Positions 8,703 to 19,697 of a DNA stretch of 64,000 nucleotides are shown here, piece after piece. The stretch lies in assembly GCF_009827595.1 (NCBI RefSeq), contig NZ_WTYT01000003.1, positions 310,001 to 374,000 on the forward strand. The letters run 5' to 3'. The DNA is from Altericroceibacterium endophyticum (GTDB taxonomy: Bacteria; Pseudomonadota; Alphaproteobacteria; Sphingomonadales; Sphingomonadaceae). How positions within the stretch are numbered: position 1 is the first letter of the stretch; the number at the start of each line of letters is the position of its first letter. The notes below the pieces were generated by a model, which had not been told where the DNA came from, searched no databases, and worked only from the letters and a program-made list of their open reading frames with translations. A program made the translations under genes and the position numbers.

Positions 8703-9193
8703 TGCGCTTCGTGCCTCTTGCTCTGCTGGCGGCCGCGCTGAGCGGTTGCGGGCTCAGCCCGATGTATCAGGGCGGCGGCAATGGAGCTGTGGCACGCGGT
8801 CTGTCGGCTGTGGAAGTCGGTCCGATTTCCGGCCGGTCCGGTTGGCTGGTGCGCAATGCTTTGCGCGACCAGCTGGGGCAGGGCGGACATGATACCGCGC
8901 CCCGCTACCGCCTGGATGTGCGGCTGGATGAACAGCTCGAAGGTTTGGGCCTGCTGACGGATGACACGATCGGCCGCGAAAGGTTGACCATGCGGGCCCG
9001 CTATCAGCTGATTGATAATCAGACCGGCACCATATTGCTGGACCGGACAGCAGGGTCCGATGCCGGGATTGATGTCGTATCTTCTGAATATGCAACGATC
9101 GCTGCGGAAAAAACAGCGATGGAAAACCTGGCGGTGGAAGTGGCAAACCAGATCGTTACCCGGGTGGCGCTGAGCATGCGCGAGGCGCAGTGA
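8699..9193 (+). CDS. lptE: LPS assembly lipoprotein
   Basis: 164-residue lipoprotein that in the known pathway plugs the LptD barrel and helps insert LPS into the outer leaflet of the outer membrane. The signal peptide ends in the lipobox LSGCG at residues 14-18. The mature part carries LptE-like segments ([44 protein letters not shown] near the end). Position between leuS and holA is the standard location of lptE in proteobacteria. The ATG overlaps the leuS stop, and its own stop overlaps the holA GTG. Two tandem ATG codons make the exact start ambiguous by one residue. Confidence 0.88.
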   Translation: MMRFVPLALLAAALSGCGLSPMYQGGGNGAVARGLSAVEVGPISGRSGWLVRNALRDQLGQGGHDTAPRYRLDVRLDEQLEGLGLLTDDTIGRERLTMRARYQLIDNQTGTILLDRTAGSDAGIDVVSSEYATIAAEKTAMENLAVEVANQIVTRVALSMREAQ

Positions 9194-10236
9194 AGGCGAC
9201 GCAGCGCGATTTTGGCGGAATAGCGGCCCGGGCAGCCGCCCAATGCCGGATTTTCTTCTTTTGCGGTCAGGATGAAGCCGGGGCATCTGCCGCGGCGGGC
9301 AAGATCCTGTCGCAAATGGCCGATCCCGGTGAACGCATGGACATGAGTGGCGGCGAATTGCGCCGCGACCCGGTGAAATTGGGTGATGAAGCTCGGTCCG
9401 AATCCCTCTTTGGCGGGGCGCGTCATATTTATGTCCGCGCGCAGGGTGACGAGGCGCATGACGCGCTGAAAGTGCTGATCGGGAATTATGACGCCGGCGA
9501 AGCTGATGGCGCCTGTCCAGTGCTGGTGGTGGCCACTTCGGCGACCGATAAATCACGCAGCGCGAAATTGCTGGCCGGGCGCGATGATGCGCTGGTGGCG
9601 ATGTTCTATCCGCCTGATCTGCGTTCGGTAACGGGCGATGTTCGGATGATGGCGGATGCCGCGGGATTGCGCCTGAATGGCGACCTGGCCGAACAGATCG
9701 CGCGCGCATCGGGCCTCGATGTCCGGCTGGCCCAATCCGAAGTCACCAAGCTCGCCCTCTATCTCAACGCTTCCCCGCAAAGTCCGCGTAGCGCCACGGT
9801 GGAGGCCCTGCAGGAAGTGGGTGCCAAGACGGAGGAGGACGGCTTCATGCCGCTCGTCAATGCGGTGCTTTCTGGCGAAACGGCCAAACTATCCGGCGAA
9901 TTGAAGCGCATGCGCGAAATCGGCCTGAACGGGGTGGGCGTGTTGCTGGCGCTGGAACGGCGCGCGGCGCAGCTGGCTTCCCTGGCGGCCAAATTGGGCC
10001 CGGGGGGCAATGTTCAGGCGCTGCTCGAATCAGAACAGAAGGCCCGGCGGATATTCTGGCGCGACAAGGGCGATCTGATCACGCAGCTGCGCGCATGGAA
10101 CGGTCGCAAGCTCGACCGGCTGGTACAAAGGCTGATGGAAACCCATCGCGCCATGCTGGCCGACAGTCAGGCCGGGGATCTGCTGCTGGCGCAGGCTCTC
10201 GCAGAAATTACCCGCGCGGCTGCACCGCGCCGCTGA
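9190..10236 (+). CDS. holA: DNA polymerase III delta subunit
   Basis: 348-residue clamp-loader subunit that opens the beta sliding clamp. Segments typical of HolA are visible: the early FFCGQDEAGASAAAGKIL region, the RSAKLLAG loop, AGLRLNGDLAEQIARASG in the lid, and the C-terminal helical part with LLALERRAAQL and MLADSQAGDLLLAQAL. The GTG start is fixed by a 4-base overlap with lptE (GTGA). Its stop is only 6 bases from the lptA stop on the opposite strand, with no terminator visible between these converging units. Confidence 0.92.
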   Translation: MKATQRDFGGIAARAAAQCRIFFFCGQDEAGASAAAGKILSQMADPGERMDMSGGELRRDPVKLGDEARSESLFGGARHIYVRAQGDEAHDALKVLIGNYDAGEADGACPVLVVATSATDKSRSAKLLAGRDDALVAMFYPPDLRSVTGDVRMMADAAGLRLNGDLAEQIARASGLDVRLAQSEVTKLALYLNASPQSPRSATVEALQEVGAKTEEDGFMPLVNAVLSGETAKLSGELKRMREIGLNGVGVLLALERRAAQLASLAAKLGPGGNVQALLESEQKARRIFWRDKGDLITQLRAWNGRKLDRLVQRLMETHRAMLADSQAGDLLLAQALAEITRAAAPRR

Positions 10237-10242
10237 GTTTTA

Positions 10243-10842
10243 TCAATTCTGATCAGGGACGGAGAAGCTGCCGGTTACCCGGCCGCCATTCTGCTGCGAT
10301 CCGCTGCCAGAGGAGCGACCATCAACGCTGGAAAGACCGGTGTTGAGATCGATGACCAGTCGCCCGCCATTCAGCGTGTCCCCACCGCGTTTAAGAGCGA
10401 CGCCGCCCGTCAGCGTGATGATCCGGCGATTGAAATCATAAATTCCGACTGATCCGCGCGCCGTTTCATTGCCGCGTCTTACAACAACCCCGCCATTGGC
10501 GGTAATACGCTGAATACGCAGGCTGCCATTGTCACTATAGGAGACGGTGGTCCGCGCGGCGTCAAGCCGCAGATCGCTTTGGCGAATCTGGACATTGCCC
10601 GACAGGACGACGCGGTTCTGCCGGTCCTGTAATTCGATGCGGTCAGCGGCATAATCGACCGGCGCGTTGGAATTGAACCCGGAAATGGCTTGTGCACCGG
10701 CAAAGGTGCTGAAGCCCGTAGCGGCCACACCGCCGGCCAGCAAACCTGCCAACAGGCCGCGCAAAGCAAGCCGGGAGAAAGACAATCGCATCATCATCGG
10801 TTGATTAGAGCGTTTGGCAGAGAAGGGGAAGAGCACACTCAT
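10243..10842 (-). CDS. lptA: LPS transport periplasmic protein LptA (OstA-like)
   Basis: 199-residue periplasmic protein expected to form the bridge carrying LPS from the inner membrane to LptD. After an N-terminal signal region it has the OstA/LptA pattern of short beta strands (YAADRIELQDRQNRVVLSGN, VQIRQSDLRLDAARTTVSY, TANGGVVVRRGNETARG, GGVALKRGGDTLNGGRL) and a Ser/Gly/Gln-rich tail. The first ATG at 10842 gives a signal peptide with a long basic n-region (about 25 residues); an ATG at 10797 (MMMRLSFSR) would give a more ordinary one but has no ribosome site. It follows lptC by 7 bases, so they form one operon. The ATP-binding partner lptB is not in the window next to it. Confidence 0.88.
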   Translation of the reverse strand: MSVLFPFSAKRSNQPMMMRLSFSRLALRGLLAGLLAGGVAATGFSTFAGAQAISGFNSNAPVDYAADRIELQDRQNRVVLSGNVQIRQSDLRLDAARTTVSYSDNGSLRIQRITANGGVVVRRGNETARGSVGIYDFNRRIITLTGGVALKRGGDTLNGGRLVIDLNTGLSSVDGRSSGSGSQQNGGRVTGSFSVPDQN

Positions 10843-10849
10843 GCGGATA

Positions 10850-11509
10850 TCATTCCATTGTTCCGGCCGGCATTTTCATTTTTCCCGGCGTCATGCGCAG
10901 CCGGGCATTGCCGATCAGCGCAACCGTACGCTCGGCCAGATCGGCCGTGAGGGAATCGGCGCGGAACCTGCCCGCGGGAACGGTGCCCTCAACCAGACCA
11001 TCGCCCTGCAATGTCTTGGTGGCGAGATTGATTGTCACATTGCTGGCGGACATGCGATATCCATCAGCGGCGCTGAAATTGATGAATCCGTCCACCACCA
11101 CATCATCCAGATCGAGATTATAGCGGCCTGCATTGGCGCGCAGCACCGCCGGCCCGTCCGGAAGCAGCAGGCGGGCCACCAGATCCTGCATCTTCACGAC
11201 CGGCTCAGAGGCGCTTTTCTGCACCGCTTCACCAGCCAATAGCGAGAAGGGGCGCCCGCTCGTATCCTGACCGCGATACATGGCATTATCGACCCGCAGG
11301 CGGTCCTCGGCAATGGCGACCTTGTTGCGATCAAGCAGAAAGCTGACTTCACCGCGCGGGGAGAGCGGGGTGATGATCATCAGCGCCGCCACCACGCCGA
11401 CCAGCGCCGGCAAGCCAAGGGCAAGCCAGCGCACCACCCGGTCAAGCGGGCTGCCTGGTGCAGCAAACGCCTGACGGCGGCTGCGGATTTGATCGGCCTT
11501 GGCGGTCAT
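10850..11509 (-). CDS. lptC: LPS export protein LptC
   Basis: 219-residue bitopic inner-membrane protein of the Lpt bridge. One transmembrane helix lies near residues 27-48 (WLALGLPALVGVVAALMII), followed by a periplasmic beta-jellyroll with LptC features: MYRGQDTSGRPFSLLAGEA, VVDGFINFSAADGYRMSA and the alternating strands to the end. Located between rnd and lptA on the minus strand with spacings of 24 and 7 bases, which suggests rnd-lptC-lptA is one transcript, a common arrangement in sphingomonads. Confidence 0.87.
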   Translation of the reverse strand: MTAKADQIRSRRQAFAAPGSPLDRVVRWLALGLPALVGVVAALMIITPLSPRGEVSFLLDRNKVAIAEDRLRVDNAMYRGQDTSGRPFSLLAGEAVQKSASEPVVKMQDLVARLLLPDGPAVLRANAGRYNLDLDDVVVDGFINFSAADGYRMSASNVTINLATKTLQGDGLVEGTVPAGRFRADSLTADLAERTVALIGNARLRMTPGKMKMPAGTME

Positions 11510-11533
11510 GATGTGTTTTAGCGGCCTGCTGCC

Positions 11534-12151
11534 TTATTCGTGGCTGAAAATGTCCTTGTCTTCCCAGCCTGCAATATCGAGCCGCGCACGGGTCGGCAGG
11601 AAGTCAAAACAGGCCTGAGCCATTTCCAAACGTCCTTCGCGCTTGAGACGTTCCACAAGGATGTCTTTCATGCGGTGAAGGAAGCGCACATCGGATGCGG
11701 CATAGTCGCGCTGTGCATCACTGATGTCGGGCGCACCCCAGTCGCTTGACTGCTGCTGCTTGGAAATTTCTGCGCCAAGCAATTCGTTGACGAGGTTTTT
11801 GAGACCGTGACGATCAGTATAGGTGCGGACCAGCTTGCTGGCGATCTTGGTGCAAAAAACGGGAGCGGCGGTCACGCCCAGATAATATTCGATTGCAGCC
11901 AGATCGAAGCGGGCGAAATGGTACAGTTTCACACGCTCAGGATCGGCGAGAACCGCTTTGAGATTGGGGGCTGCATAGTCGCTGTCCGGGGCGAAACGCA
12001 CCAGATGCTCGTCACCGCTGCCATCGCTGATTTGCAGCAGGCACAGCCGGTCACGGCGGGTGATTAAGCCCATGGTTTCGGTATCGACCGCGAGAGGGCC
12101 GGGGCCCAGCGCGTCGGCGGGCAGATCTTCTTCGTGAAAATAAACGCTCAT
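11534..12151 (-). CDS. rnd: RNase D-type 3'-5' exonuclease, short form
   Basis: 205-residue DEDDy exonuclease predicted to trim RNA 3' ends. The acidic pair is in AVDTETMGL (Asp23, Glu25), the second motif in YHFARFDLAAIEYYLG, and the Tyr/Asp pair in DYAASDVRFLHRM. It consists of the exonuclease domain alone: the HRDC repeats of E. coli RNase D (about 375 residues) are missing. This short form is common in alphaproteobacteria, so it is not a truncation. Whether it acts on tRNA precursors or other substrates cannot be read from sequence. First gene of the rnd-lptC-lptA unit; divergent from ung. Confidence 0.85.
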   Translation of the reverse strand: MSVYFHEEDLPADALGPGPLAVDTETMGLITRRDRLCLLQISDGSGDEHLVRFAPDSDYAAPNLKAVLADPERVKLYHFARFDLAAIEYYLGVTAAPVFCTKIASKLVRTYTDRHGLKNLVNELLGAEISKQQQSSDWGAPDISDAQRDYAASDVRFLHRMKDILVERLKREGRLEMAQACFDFLPTRARLDIAGWEDKDIFSHE

Positions 12152-12230
12152 GACTATGCGCCTTAGTCTGATTGCGAAAATAGGGAAAGAGGTGCTTTTG
12201 CCGCAGCACCGGGATGGCTAGGCAGGAGAG

Positions 12231-12917
12231 ATGGCAGAATCGATCCCCCCAAGCTGGCGCGATGCGCTGGAACCCGTGCTCGCAGCGAAGGAAAGCCGCA
12301 AGCTGGGTGGCTGGCTGAAAGCGCAGGAAGCGGCTGGCACGCCCATCTATCCGCCTCGCGGGCAAAGGCTACGTGCGCTGGAACTGACGCCGCTGGACCA
12401 GGTGAAGGTCGTGATTCTGGGGCAGGACCCCTATCATGGCCCCGGTCAGGCGCACGGCCTGTCCTTCTCCGTCCCGGAAGGCGTCAAGGTGCCGCCATCG
12501 CTTGTGAATATCTACAAGGAGCTGGCCGATGATTGCGGCACTGCCGTGCCCGATCACGGTAATCTGGAAGGCTGGGCCAGACAGGGTGTGCTGCTGCTCA
12601 ACAACGCACTCACCGTAGAGGCCGGCAAGGCCGGCTCGCATCAGGGCATGGGCTGGGATGCCATCACCGATGCGGCAGTGGCCGCTGTGGCGGCGCGCGA
12701 GGAGCCGAGCGTGTTTATCCTGTGGGGCAGCCACGCACAGAAGAAGGCGCGCAATATTCCGGAACTCAAAGCCGATGGCCGCCATCTGGTGATTTCCTCC
12801 CCCCATCCGAGCCCGCTTTCGGCCTATCGGGGTTTTTTCGGCTCCAAACCCTTCAGCCGGGCCAATACATTCCTTGAGGAGCAGGGCCGCGGTTCGATCG
12901 ACTGGTCCGCGCTTTGA
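12231..12917 (+). CDS. ung: Uracil-DNA glycosylase, family 1
   Basis: 228-residue base-excision repair enzyme removing uracil from DNA. The catalytic GQDPYH motif is at residues 64-69, the uracil-recognition Asn is in LLLNNALTVE, and the DNA-intercalation loop HPSPLSAYRG lies near residue 190. These are all hallmarks of family 1 UNG. The ATG at 12231 follows a GGAG-type ribosome site. It may be cotranscribed with the zinc-finger gene that begins 32 bases after its stop. Confidence 0.94.
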   Translation: MAESIPPSWRDALEPVLAAKESRKLGGWLKAQEAAGTPIYPPRGQRLRALELTPLDQVKVVILGQDPYHGPGQAHGLSFSVPEGVKVPPSLVNIYKELADDCGTAVPDHGNLEGWARQGVLLLNNALTVEAGKAGSHQGMGWDAITDAAVAAVAAREEPSVFILWGSHAQKKARNIPELKADGRHLVISSPHPSPLSAYRGFFGSKPFSRANTFLEEQGRGSIDWSAL

Positions 12918-12949
12918 CAAGCTGCTGATTTGGCGAGAGACTGGCGCGC

Positions 12950-13279
12950 ATGACTGAAGAGGAAGCCCGCAAAAGTCTGCTCGCCCGGCGCGATGAGCTT
13001 GATCAGCAGGATGCGATGAGCGCGGAAGGGCGCGAACCCGTGACGCTGCAGCAGGACAGTGTCGGGCGTCTCAGCCGGATGGATGCGATGCAGCTACAGG
13101 CGATGGATCTTGCCACGCAGCGCCGCCGCAAGGCGGAACGGCTGCGGATCGATGCCGCACTTGCCCGATTGGAAGACGGCGAATGGGGCTATTGCGCGAC
13201 TTGCGGAGACACAATCGCGGAAGGCCGATTGCGGCATGATCCCAGCGTTGCCGTTTGCGTAAGCTGCGCAAGGGGCTGA
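12950..13279 (+). CDS. DksA/TraR-type C4 zinc-finger protein
   Basis: 109-residue protein with an N-terminal helical region (charged, Arg/Glu/Gln-rich, probably coiled coil) and a C-terminal four-cysteine zinc finger: WGYCATCGDTIAEGRL then CVSCARG. This is the DksA/TraR zinc finger fold. The length is shorter than E. coli DksA (151 residues), so it is better seen as a DksA-like paralogue that might bind RNA polymerase in the secondary channel. The tip Asp residues needed for DksA activity cannot be assigned with confidence. A second, shorter member is at 35005-35271. Confidence 0.8.
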   Translation: MTEEEARKSLLARRDELDQQDAMSAEGREPVTLQQDSVGRLSRMDAMQLQAMDLATQRRRKAERLRIDAALARLEDGEWGYCATCGDTIAEGRLRHDPSVAVCVSCARG

Positions 13280-13289
13280 GAGGAAAGAA

Positions 13290-13321
13290 AAACCCGCTCT
13301 CCCGTTTGGAAGAGCGGGTTT
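13290..13321. terminator. Bidirectional terminator between zinc-finger gene and gltD
   Basis: Near-perfect inverted repeat AAACCCGCTCT / AGAGCGGGTTT around a TCCCGTTTGGA-like loop, with A-rich left flank. It separates two converging genes; the gltD stop lies at 13329. Confidence 0.85.
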
Positions 13322-13328
13322 CAAAATA

Positions 13329-14765
13329 TCAGCGCGGCAATTCGCTGACGCCCATCAGGGCTTCATCGACCGAACGGGCGCATTGGCGCCCCTCGCGGAT
13401 GGCCCAGACGATCAGGCTCTGACCACGGCGCATATCGCCGCAGGCGAAGATCATGTCTTCGCTGGTCTTGTAGTCCTGCGTATTGGCATCGACATTGCCG
13501 CGATCGGTCAGCGCGACGTTGGTCTGATCGACCAGGCCGGTCTTGCGCGGGCCGGTAAAGCCCATGGCGAGCAGGATGAGATCGGCCGGAAGGACGAATT
13601 CACTGCCTTCCACTTCCTTCATCTCGCGCCCTTCCCATTCGAGACGCACGCATTTGAGGCCGGTCACCTTGCCGTCTTCGCTCACCACTTCCTTGGTCAG
13701 CACGGCCCATTCGCGATCCGCGCCTTCTTCATGGCTGGAGGATGTGCGCAGCTTCATCGGCCAGTCGGGCCATGTCAGAAGCTTGTTTTCCTTCTCAGGC
13801 GGCTGCGGCATGATTTCGATCTGGGTAACGCTTTTGGCACCCTGACGGTTGGATGTGCCGACGCAGTCGGAGCCGGTATCACCGCCGCCGATCACGATCA
13901 CATCCTTGTCGGTCGCGGTCAGTGAGCCGCGCGGCGCGGCGCGCAGTTCATCGTCGCCAGCATTGCGCTTGTTCTGCTGGGTCAGGAATTCCATCGCCAG
14001 ACGCACGCCGGAAAGCTCCGAACCCGGAATGTCGAGCCAACGCGCCTTTTCCGAACCGCCGGACATCACGATGGCGTCAAAATTCTCGCGCAGGGATTTG
14101 ACCGAGACGTCCACGCCTACTTCGGTGGAGGTGCGGAAATTGATCCCTTCGGCTTCCATCTGCACCATGCGGCGATTGATCAGATGTTTTTCCATCTTGA
14201 AGTCGGGAATGCCATAACGCAGCAATCCGCCGACCCGGTCGCTCTTTTCGAACAGGGTGACGCTGTGGCCGGCGCGTGCCAGCTGCTGGGCGCAGGCCAG
14301 ACCTGCCGGGCCGGAACCGACCACGGCCACGCGCTTGCCGGTTTTCTTCTCCGGCATTTGCGGCTTGATCCAGCCTTCTTTCCATCCGCGATCGACAATC
14401 GCGCATTCGATCGACTTGATCGTTACGGGCTCGTCCGTGATGTTCAGCGTGCAGCTTGCCTCGCACGGGGCGGGGCAGACGCGGCCGGTGAATTCGGGGA
14501 AGTTGTTGGTTGAATGCAGCACTTCGAGTGCATTCTTCCAGTCCCCTTCATAGACCAGATGGTTCCAGTCCGGGATGATGTTGTTCACCGGACAACCATT
14601 ATGACAATACGGAATGCCGCAATTCATGCAGCGGGCGGCCTGATTCTTCAGCCCTTCCTCGCTATGCGGAATTGTGAATTCGTCGTAATGTTTCAGCCGT
14701 TCCTGCGGATCGGCATAGGTGCGATCCTGGCGATCGATCTCGAGAAAGCCGGTTTCCTTACCCAT
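13329..14765 (-). CDS. gltD: Glutamate synthase small (beta) subunit
   Basis: 478-residue NADPH-oxidising subunit of GOGAT, which passes electrons to the large subunit for glutamate formation from glutamine and 2-oxoglutarate. The N-terminal cysteine cluster for the 4Fe-4S centres is in [17 protein letters not shown] near residues 47-63. FAD binding is in [19 protein letters not shown] and NADPH binding in [13 protein letters not shown]. Length is standard. It starts 12 bases after the gltB stop, so gltB-gltD is an operon read on the minus strand and ended by the hairpin at 13290-13321. Confidence 0.96.
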   Translation of the reverse strand: MGKETGFLEIDRQDRTYADPQERLKHYDEFTIPHSEEGLKNQAARCMNCGIPYCHNGCPVNNIIPDWNHLVYEGDWKNALEVLHSTNNFPEFTGRVCPAPCEASCTLNITDEPVTIKSIECAIVDRGWKEGWIKPQMPEKKTGKRVAVVGSGPAGLACAQQLARAGHSVTLFEKSDRVGGLLRYGIPDFKMEKHLINRRMVQMEAEGINFRTSTEVGVDVSVKSLRENFDAIVMSGGSEKARWLDIPGSELSGVRLAMEFLTQQNKRNAGDDELRAAPRGSLTATDKDVIVIGGGDTGSDCVGTSNRQGAKSVTQIEIMPQPPEKENKLLTWPDWPMKLRTSSSHEEGADREWAVLTKEVVSEDGKVTGLKCVRLEWEGREMKEVEGSEFVLPADLILLAMGFTGPRKTGLVDQTNVALTDRGNVDANTQDYKTSEDMIFACGDMRRGQSLIVWAIREGRQCARSVDEALMGVSELPR

Positions 14766-14777
14766 TGTCTGTAACCC

Positions 14778-17700
14778 TTATTCGGCCGCTTCGGCGGCAG
14801 CTTCTTCGCGTTCGGCTTCGAGCTGTTTCAGCGCGCGGGAATAATCGCGCGGCATGACTTTCACGAATTTGCCGAGTGCATTGTCCCAATCGTCGAGCAG
14901 TTCTGTCGCCCGGCTGGAGCCGGTATGCAGCTTGTGCCGCTCAACAAGAATACGCAGGCGTTCGGCATCGTGACGCAGCATGTCACCCATGCCGCCATCA
15001 TTGACCCCCAGCGGGCGCTGCTGCGGACGGCCAAGGCCTTCATCCTCGTCCGGCTGCGGCGTGACGGCGCTGAGTTCCACCATTGCCATATTGCAGCGCT
15101 GTTCGAATGTCCGGTCGGGATCGTAAATATAAGCGATACCGCCCGACATGCCGGCTGCAAAATTGCGGCCCGTCTGGCCGAGTACGACCACGACGCCGCC
15201 GGTCATATATTCACAACCATGATCGCCAGTGCCTTCGACCACCGCGAGGGCGCCCGAATTGCGCACCGCAAAGCGTTCACCCGCGACGCCATTGAAATAG
15301 GCTTCCCCTGCAATCGCGCCATAAAGCACGGTATTGCCGACGATGATATTGTCATTGGCGGTACGGCCCAGGCCATCGGGCTGGCGCACGATTACGCGGC
15401 CGCCGGAGAGTCCCTTGCCGACATAGTCATTAGCATCGCCCACCAGATCCAGCGTGACGCCATGTGCCAGCCATGCAGCGAAGCTTTGCCCGGCAACACC
15501 GGTGAAATTGATCCGCAGCTGTTCAGGTTTCAGCCCGGCATGGCCATGTGCCCGGGCGATTTCACCCGACAGCATCGCGCCGACCGTACGGTTCACATTG
15601 CGGATCTGCCGGTCGAGAACCAGCGCTTCGCCGGATTCGATCGCGGGTTTGGCTGCTTCGATCAATTCGACGTCAAGCGCCGCACTGAGGCCGTGTTCCT
15701 GCGTTTCGGTGTGGCGGAGCTTCTTACCTTCGCCCAGCGGCACTTGATAGAGCAGACGCGACAGGTCGAGCCCTTCGGCCTTCCAGTGCTTGATCGCGCG
15801 GTGCGTATCGAGCCGGTCGACCCGGCCGACCATTTCGTCGATCGTCCTGAAGCCCATCTCCGCCATGATCTGGCGCAGTTCCTCAGCCACATAGAAGAAA
15901 TAGTTGATCACATGCTCAGGCGTGCCGACAAAGCGTTTGCGCAATTCGGGGTTCTGCGTCGCGACACCGACCGGGCAGGTGTTGAGATGGCATTTGCGCA
16001 TCATGATGCAGCCCGCGGCGATCAGCGGCGCGGTGGCGAAACCGAATTCATCCGCGCCCAGCAATGCGCCAATGGCGACATCGCGGCCCGTGCGCAGCCC
16101 GCCATCGACCTGCACCGCAATGCGGCTGCGCAGATCGTTGAGCAGCAGGGTCTGCTGGGTTTCGGCCAGGCCGATTTCCCAGGGGCTGCCGGCATGGGTG
16201 AGGCTGGTCAGCGGCGAAGCGCCGGTACCGCCATCATAGCCCGAAATGGTCACATGGTCGGCACGTGCCTTGGAAACACCCGCAGCGACCGTGCCCACGC
16301 CCACTTCAGACACGAGCTTGACGGAGATCCGTGCGCCGGTGTTCACATTCTTGAGATCGTGAATCAACTGCGCGAGATCTTCGATCGAGTAGATGTCATG
16401 ATGCGGCGGCGGGGAAATAAGCCCCACACCCGGTGTCGCGTGGCGGACTGCACCGATCACCTTGTCGACCTTATGGCCAGGCAATTGCCCGCCTTCGCCA
16501 GGCTTTGCGCCCTGCGCCATCTTGATCTGAATATCATCCGCATTGACCAGATATTCAGTGGTCACGCCGAACCGGCCCGAAGCGACCTGCTTGATGCTGC
16601 TGCGCATCGAATCGCCATTGGCCATCGGGGTGAAGCGATCGACTTCTTCGCCGCCTTCGCCCGTATTCGAGCGTGCGCCGATGCGGTTCATCGCAATCGC
16701 CAGCGTGGTATGCGCTTCACGGCTGATGGAGCCATAGCTCATCGCGCCGGTGGAGAAACGCTTCACGATTTCTTCGGCGGATTCGACTTCGTCGAGCGGA
16801 ATCGGGTTTTCCGCCTTCTTGAAATCCATCAATCCGCGAATGGTCAGCAGCCTTTCGGACTGCTCATTGATGCTGCGGGCAAATTCCTCGTAATTCTTCG
16901 GGTTATTGCCGCGCACTGCATGTTGCAGATTGGCGATATTGCTGGGTGTCCAGGCGTGATCTTCGCCGCGCAGGCGATATTGATAGATCCCGCCGACATC
17001 GAGCATGTTCCGGTAGATCGGATTGTCGCCATAGGCCCCAGCATGACGGCGGACCGATTCCCTGGCCACTTCGGGCAGGCCGATGCCTTCGATCGTGGTG
17101 GCGGTGCCGGTAAAGAACTTCTCGACGAATTCGGTGGAGAGACCAACCGCGTCGAAGATCTGCGCACCGCAATAGGACTGATAGGTGGAAATCCCCATCT
17201 TGGACATGACCTTGCGGATGCCCTTGCCCACAGCCTTGATGTAGTTTTGCTCAACCGTTTTGGTATCAAGTTCGGGGAACTTGTCCCGCCGCAAAGCTTC
17301 CATGCTTTCGAAGGCGAGATAGGGGTTGATCCCTTCGGCGCCATAGCCGGCCAGCACGCAGAAATGATGCACTTCGCGCGCTTCGCCGGTTTCCACCACC
17401 AGACCGGTCTGCATACGCAGGCCCTGGCGCACGAGGTGATGATGCACGGCGGCGGTCGCCAGTGCAGCCGGCATCGGGATGCGGTCCTTCGATTCCGCAC
17501 GGTCCGACAGGATCAGGATATTACGGTCCTGCAGCACGGCCTCGGTTGCCGCCCAGCACATTTCCTTCAAGGCCATTTCGAGACCATCGGCCCCGGTTGC
17601 GGCATCCCAGGTGATGTCGATCGTTTCGGTACGGAAAGCGCCATCCATGCTCTTTTCGACCGAGCGGATTTTTTCCATGCCCTGATTGGTCAGGATCGGC

Positions 17701-19430
17701 TGGCTGACTTCCAGACGCTTATGCGTGCCAGCATCGCGGCCCAGCAGGTTGGGACGCGGGCCGATCATCGACAGCAGGCTCATCACCAATTCTTCGCGGA
17801 TCGGATCGATCGGAGGATTGGTGACCTGCGCGAAGTTCTGCTTGAAATAATCGTAGAGCAGACGGCTCTTGTTCGAAAGCACGGCAATTGGCGTATCGGT
17901 GCCCATGGAACCGATCGGGTCATCCCCGGCAGTCGCCATCGGTTCCAGAAAGCGGCCAATATCTTCCTGCGTATAGCCAAAGGCCTGCTGCCGTTGAAGC
18001 AAGCTGCTTTCGGTATTGCGCACGGCTTCGTGATCGGTTTCGATCGCTTCCAGCTCTTTCAGCTTATACTGCGCCTGATCGAGCCATTCGGCATAAGGGT
18101 GGGCGTCGGCAAGCTTGGCCTTTACTTCCTCATCCTCGACGATGCGGCCTTCTTCCAGGTCGATCAGCAGCATACGGCCCGGCTGCAGCCGCCATTTGCG
18201 GATGATGTCCTCTTCCTTGAAGGGCAGCACGCCGCTTTCCGATGCGAGGCAGACGATATCGTCCTTGGTCACGCAATAGCGCGCGGGGCGCAGACCGTTG
18301 CGGTCCAGCGTCGCAGCAATCTGACGACCATCGGTGAAGGCCAGTGCGGCGGGCCCGTCCCAGGGTTCCATCAGCGCGGCGTGATATTCGTAAAACGCCT
18401 TGCGCGATGGATCCATCAGATCATTGCCGGCCCAGGCTTCGGGCACCAGCATCATCATTGCATGGGCCAGACTGTATCCGCCAGCCAGCAGCAGTTCGAG
18501 CGCATTGTCGAGACACGCCGTATCGGACTGACCATGCGGGATGATCGGCCACATCTTGTCCAGATCCGCGCCGAGCAGCTCCGATTCCATCGTGCGGCGG
18601 CGGGCATTCATCCAGTTCACATTGCCGCGAACCGTGTTGATTTCGCCATTATGCGCTATCAGGCGGAACGGCTGGGCAAGGCGCCAGCTGGGGAAGGTGT
18701 TGGTCGAGAAGCGCTGATGCACCAGTCCCAATGCAGACACGCAATCGGGATTGCGCAAGTCGTCATAAAATGTCTCCACCTGATTGGCGAGGAGGAGGCC
18801 CTTGTAAACGACGGTGCGGCTGGAGAAGCTGGGCATATAGAGCCGGGTGATTTCCGGGTCGTCATGCTTTTCAGCCAGTTCCTGCAGCGGGTTCTGCAGC
18901 TGCTTGCGAATCGCCAGCAATTTCCGCTCAAAAGCATCCTGATCGGGGCAATTATCTCCCCGAGCGACAAATGCCTGGCGGATCAGCGGCATGGATTCCA
19001 GCACCGCTTTGCCAAGGCCGTCCAGCGTGGTCGGCACATCGCGCCAGCCTACGAGGCGCTGACCTTCCTTTTCGATGTATTTCTCGAATTGCTCGGTCAC
19101 GAACTGCCGCGCTTTTTCGCCTTGCGGCAGAAAGCACATCGCCACGGCGTAATCGCCGGCTGCCGGGAGGTCGTGCCCTTCGGCATCGGCCCATTGGCGA
19201 TACAGCTGATCAGGAATCTGCATCAGAATTCCGGCACCATCGCCAAGCAGCGGGTCTGCACCGACCGCGCCGCGATGATCGATATTGGCCAGAATTTCCA
19301 ACGCCTGGCTTACGATCGCATGAGATTTCTCGCCTTTAATATGGGCGACAAAGCCCACACCACATGCGTCGTGCTCGTTGCGTGAATCGTAAAGGCCTTG
19401 CGGGGCGGGAAACTCGGTCAACTTGTCCAT
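14778..19430 (-). CDS. gltB: Glutamate synthase large (alpha) subunit
   Basis: 1550-residue GOGAT subunit. The amidotransferase nucleophile is Cys23 in [11 protein letters not shown], preceded by a 22-residue propeptide normally removed to expose it. The central and FMN-binding synthase domains follow ([16 protein letters not shown]), then the 3Fe-4S cysteine cluster [13 protein letters not shown] with an upstream Cys, and the C-terminal GXGXG beta-helix domain. I placed the start at MDKLTEF so that the propeptide has the usual length; the frame is open 57 codons further up but gives unrelated sequence. The roughly 270 bases upstream hold no clear gene. A very long antisense open frame over this gene is a composition artefact. 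Confidence 0.96.
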   Translation of the reverse strand: MDKLTEFPAPQGLYDSRNEHDACGVGFVAHIKGEKSHAIVSQALEILANIDHRGAVGADPLLGDGAGILMQIPDQLYRQWADAEGHDLPAAGDYAVAMCFLPQGEKARQFVTEQFEKYIEKEGQRLVGWRDVPTTLDGLGKAVLESMPLIRQAFVARGDNCPDQDAFERKLLAIRKQLQNPLQELAEKHDDPEITRLYMPSFSSRTVVYKGLLLANQVETFYDDLRNPDCVSALGLVHQRFSTNTFPSWRLAQPFRLIAHNGEINTVRGNVNWMNARRRTMESELLGADLDKMWPIIPHGQSDTACLDNALELLLAGGYSLAHAMMMLVPEAWAGNDLMDPSRKAFYEYHAALMEPWDGPAALAFTDGRQIAATLDRNGLRPARYCVTKDDIVCLASESGVLPFKEEDIIRKWRLQPGRMLLIDLEEGRIVEDEEVKAKLADAHPYAEWLDQAQYKLKELEAIETDHEAVRNTESSLLQRQQAFGYTQEDIGRFLEPMATAGDDPIGSMGTDTPIAVLSNKSRLLYDYFKQNFAQVTNPPIDPIREELVMSLLSMIGPRPNLLGRDAGTHKRLEVSQPILTNQGMEKIRSVEKSMDGAFRTETIDITWDAATGADGLEMALKEMCWAATEAVLQDRNILILSDRAESKDRIPMPAALATAAVHHHLVRQGLRMQTGLVVETGEAREVHHFCVLAGYGAEGINPYLAFESMEALRRDKFPELDTKTVEQNYIKAVGKGIRKVMSKMGISTYQSYCGAQIFDAVGLSTEFVEKFFTGTATTIEGIGLPEVARESVRRHAGAYGDNPIYRNMLDVGGIYQYRLRGEDHAWTPSNIANLQHAVRGNNPKNYEEFARSINEQSERLLTIRGLMDFKKAENPIPLDEVESAEEIVKRFSTGAMSYGSISREAHTTLAIAMNRIGARSNTGEGGEEVDRFTPMANGDSMRSSIKQVASGRFGVTTEYLVNADDIQIKMAQGAKPGEGGQLPGHKVDKVIGAVRHATPGVGLISPPPHHDIYSIEDLAQLIHDLKNVNTGARISVKLVSEVGVGTVAAGVSKARADHVTISGYDGGTGASPLTSLTHAGSPWEIGLAETQQTLLLNDLRSRIAVQVDGGLRTGRDVAIGALLGADEFGFATAPLIAAGCIMMRKCHLNTCPVGVATQNPELRKRFVGTPEHVINYFFYVAEELRQIMAEMGFRTIDEMVGRVDRLDTHRAIKHWKAEGLDLSRLLYQVPLGEGKKLRHTETQEHGLSAALDVELIEAAKPAIESGEALVLDRQIRNVNRTVGAMLSGEIARAHGHAGLKPEQLRINFTGVAGQSFAAWLAHGVTLDLVGDANDYVGKGLSGGRVIVRQPDGLGRTANDNIIVGNTVLYGAIAGEAYFNGVAGERFAVRNSGALAVVEGTGDHGCEYMTGGVVVVLGQTGRNFAAGMSGGIAYIYDPDRTFEQRCNMAMVELSAVTPQPDEDEGLGRPQQRPLGVNDGGMGDMLRHDAERLRILVERHKLHTGSSRATELLDDWDNALGKFVKVMPRDYSRALKQLEAEREEAAAEAAE

Positions 19431-19697
19431 CCTGTATCGAGCGGGAAAGATCGCCGCTTCATCGTCGGGTTTTCCGGCAATGAAACGCGACCCACCCCAA
19501 TTTAGGTGCTCCAAAAATGTCGCGAGATGCTCCCATGGCGACACGAAGATGTTTTGGCAAGGTTCTGGATAGCATAATCCATGCCTCGCCAGCCCATGCA
19601 ACCATCGCGCCGGACATGAACAGTGAGCATCAGCCGCTGTTTTCGGATTGATTATGCCTTTTGAGGCGGGATTAAATCAAGACGCTCTAAAATCAGT

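Noticed and set aside
14925-19385. A plus-strand open frame of about 1490 codons covering gltB
   Set aside because: It is the antisense of gltB; in GC-rich genomes long open frames arise opposite strongly biased genes. No domain is recognisable in it, while gltB has all GOGAT motifs.
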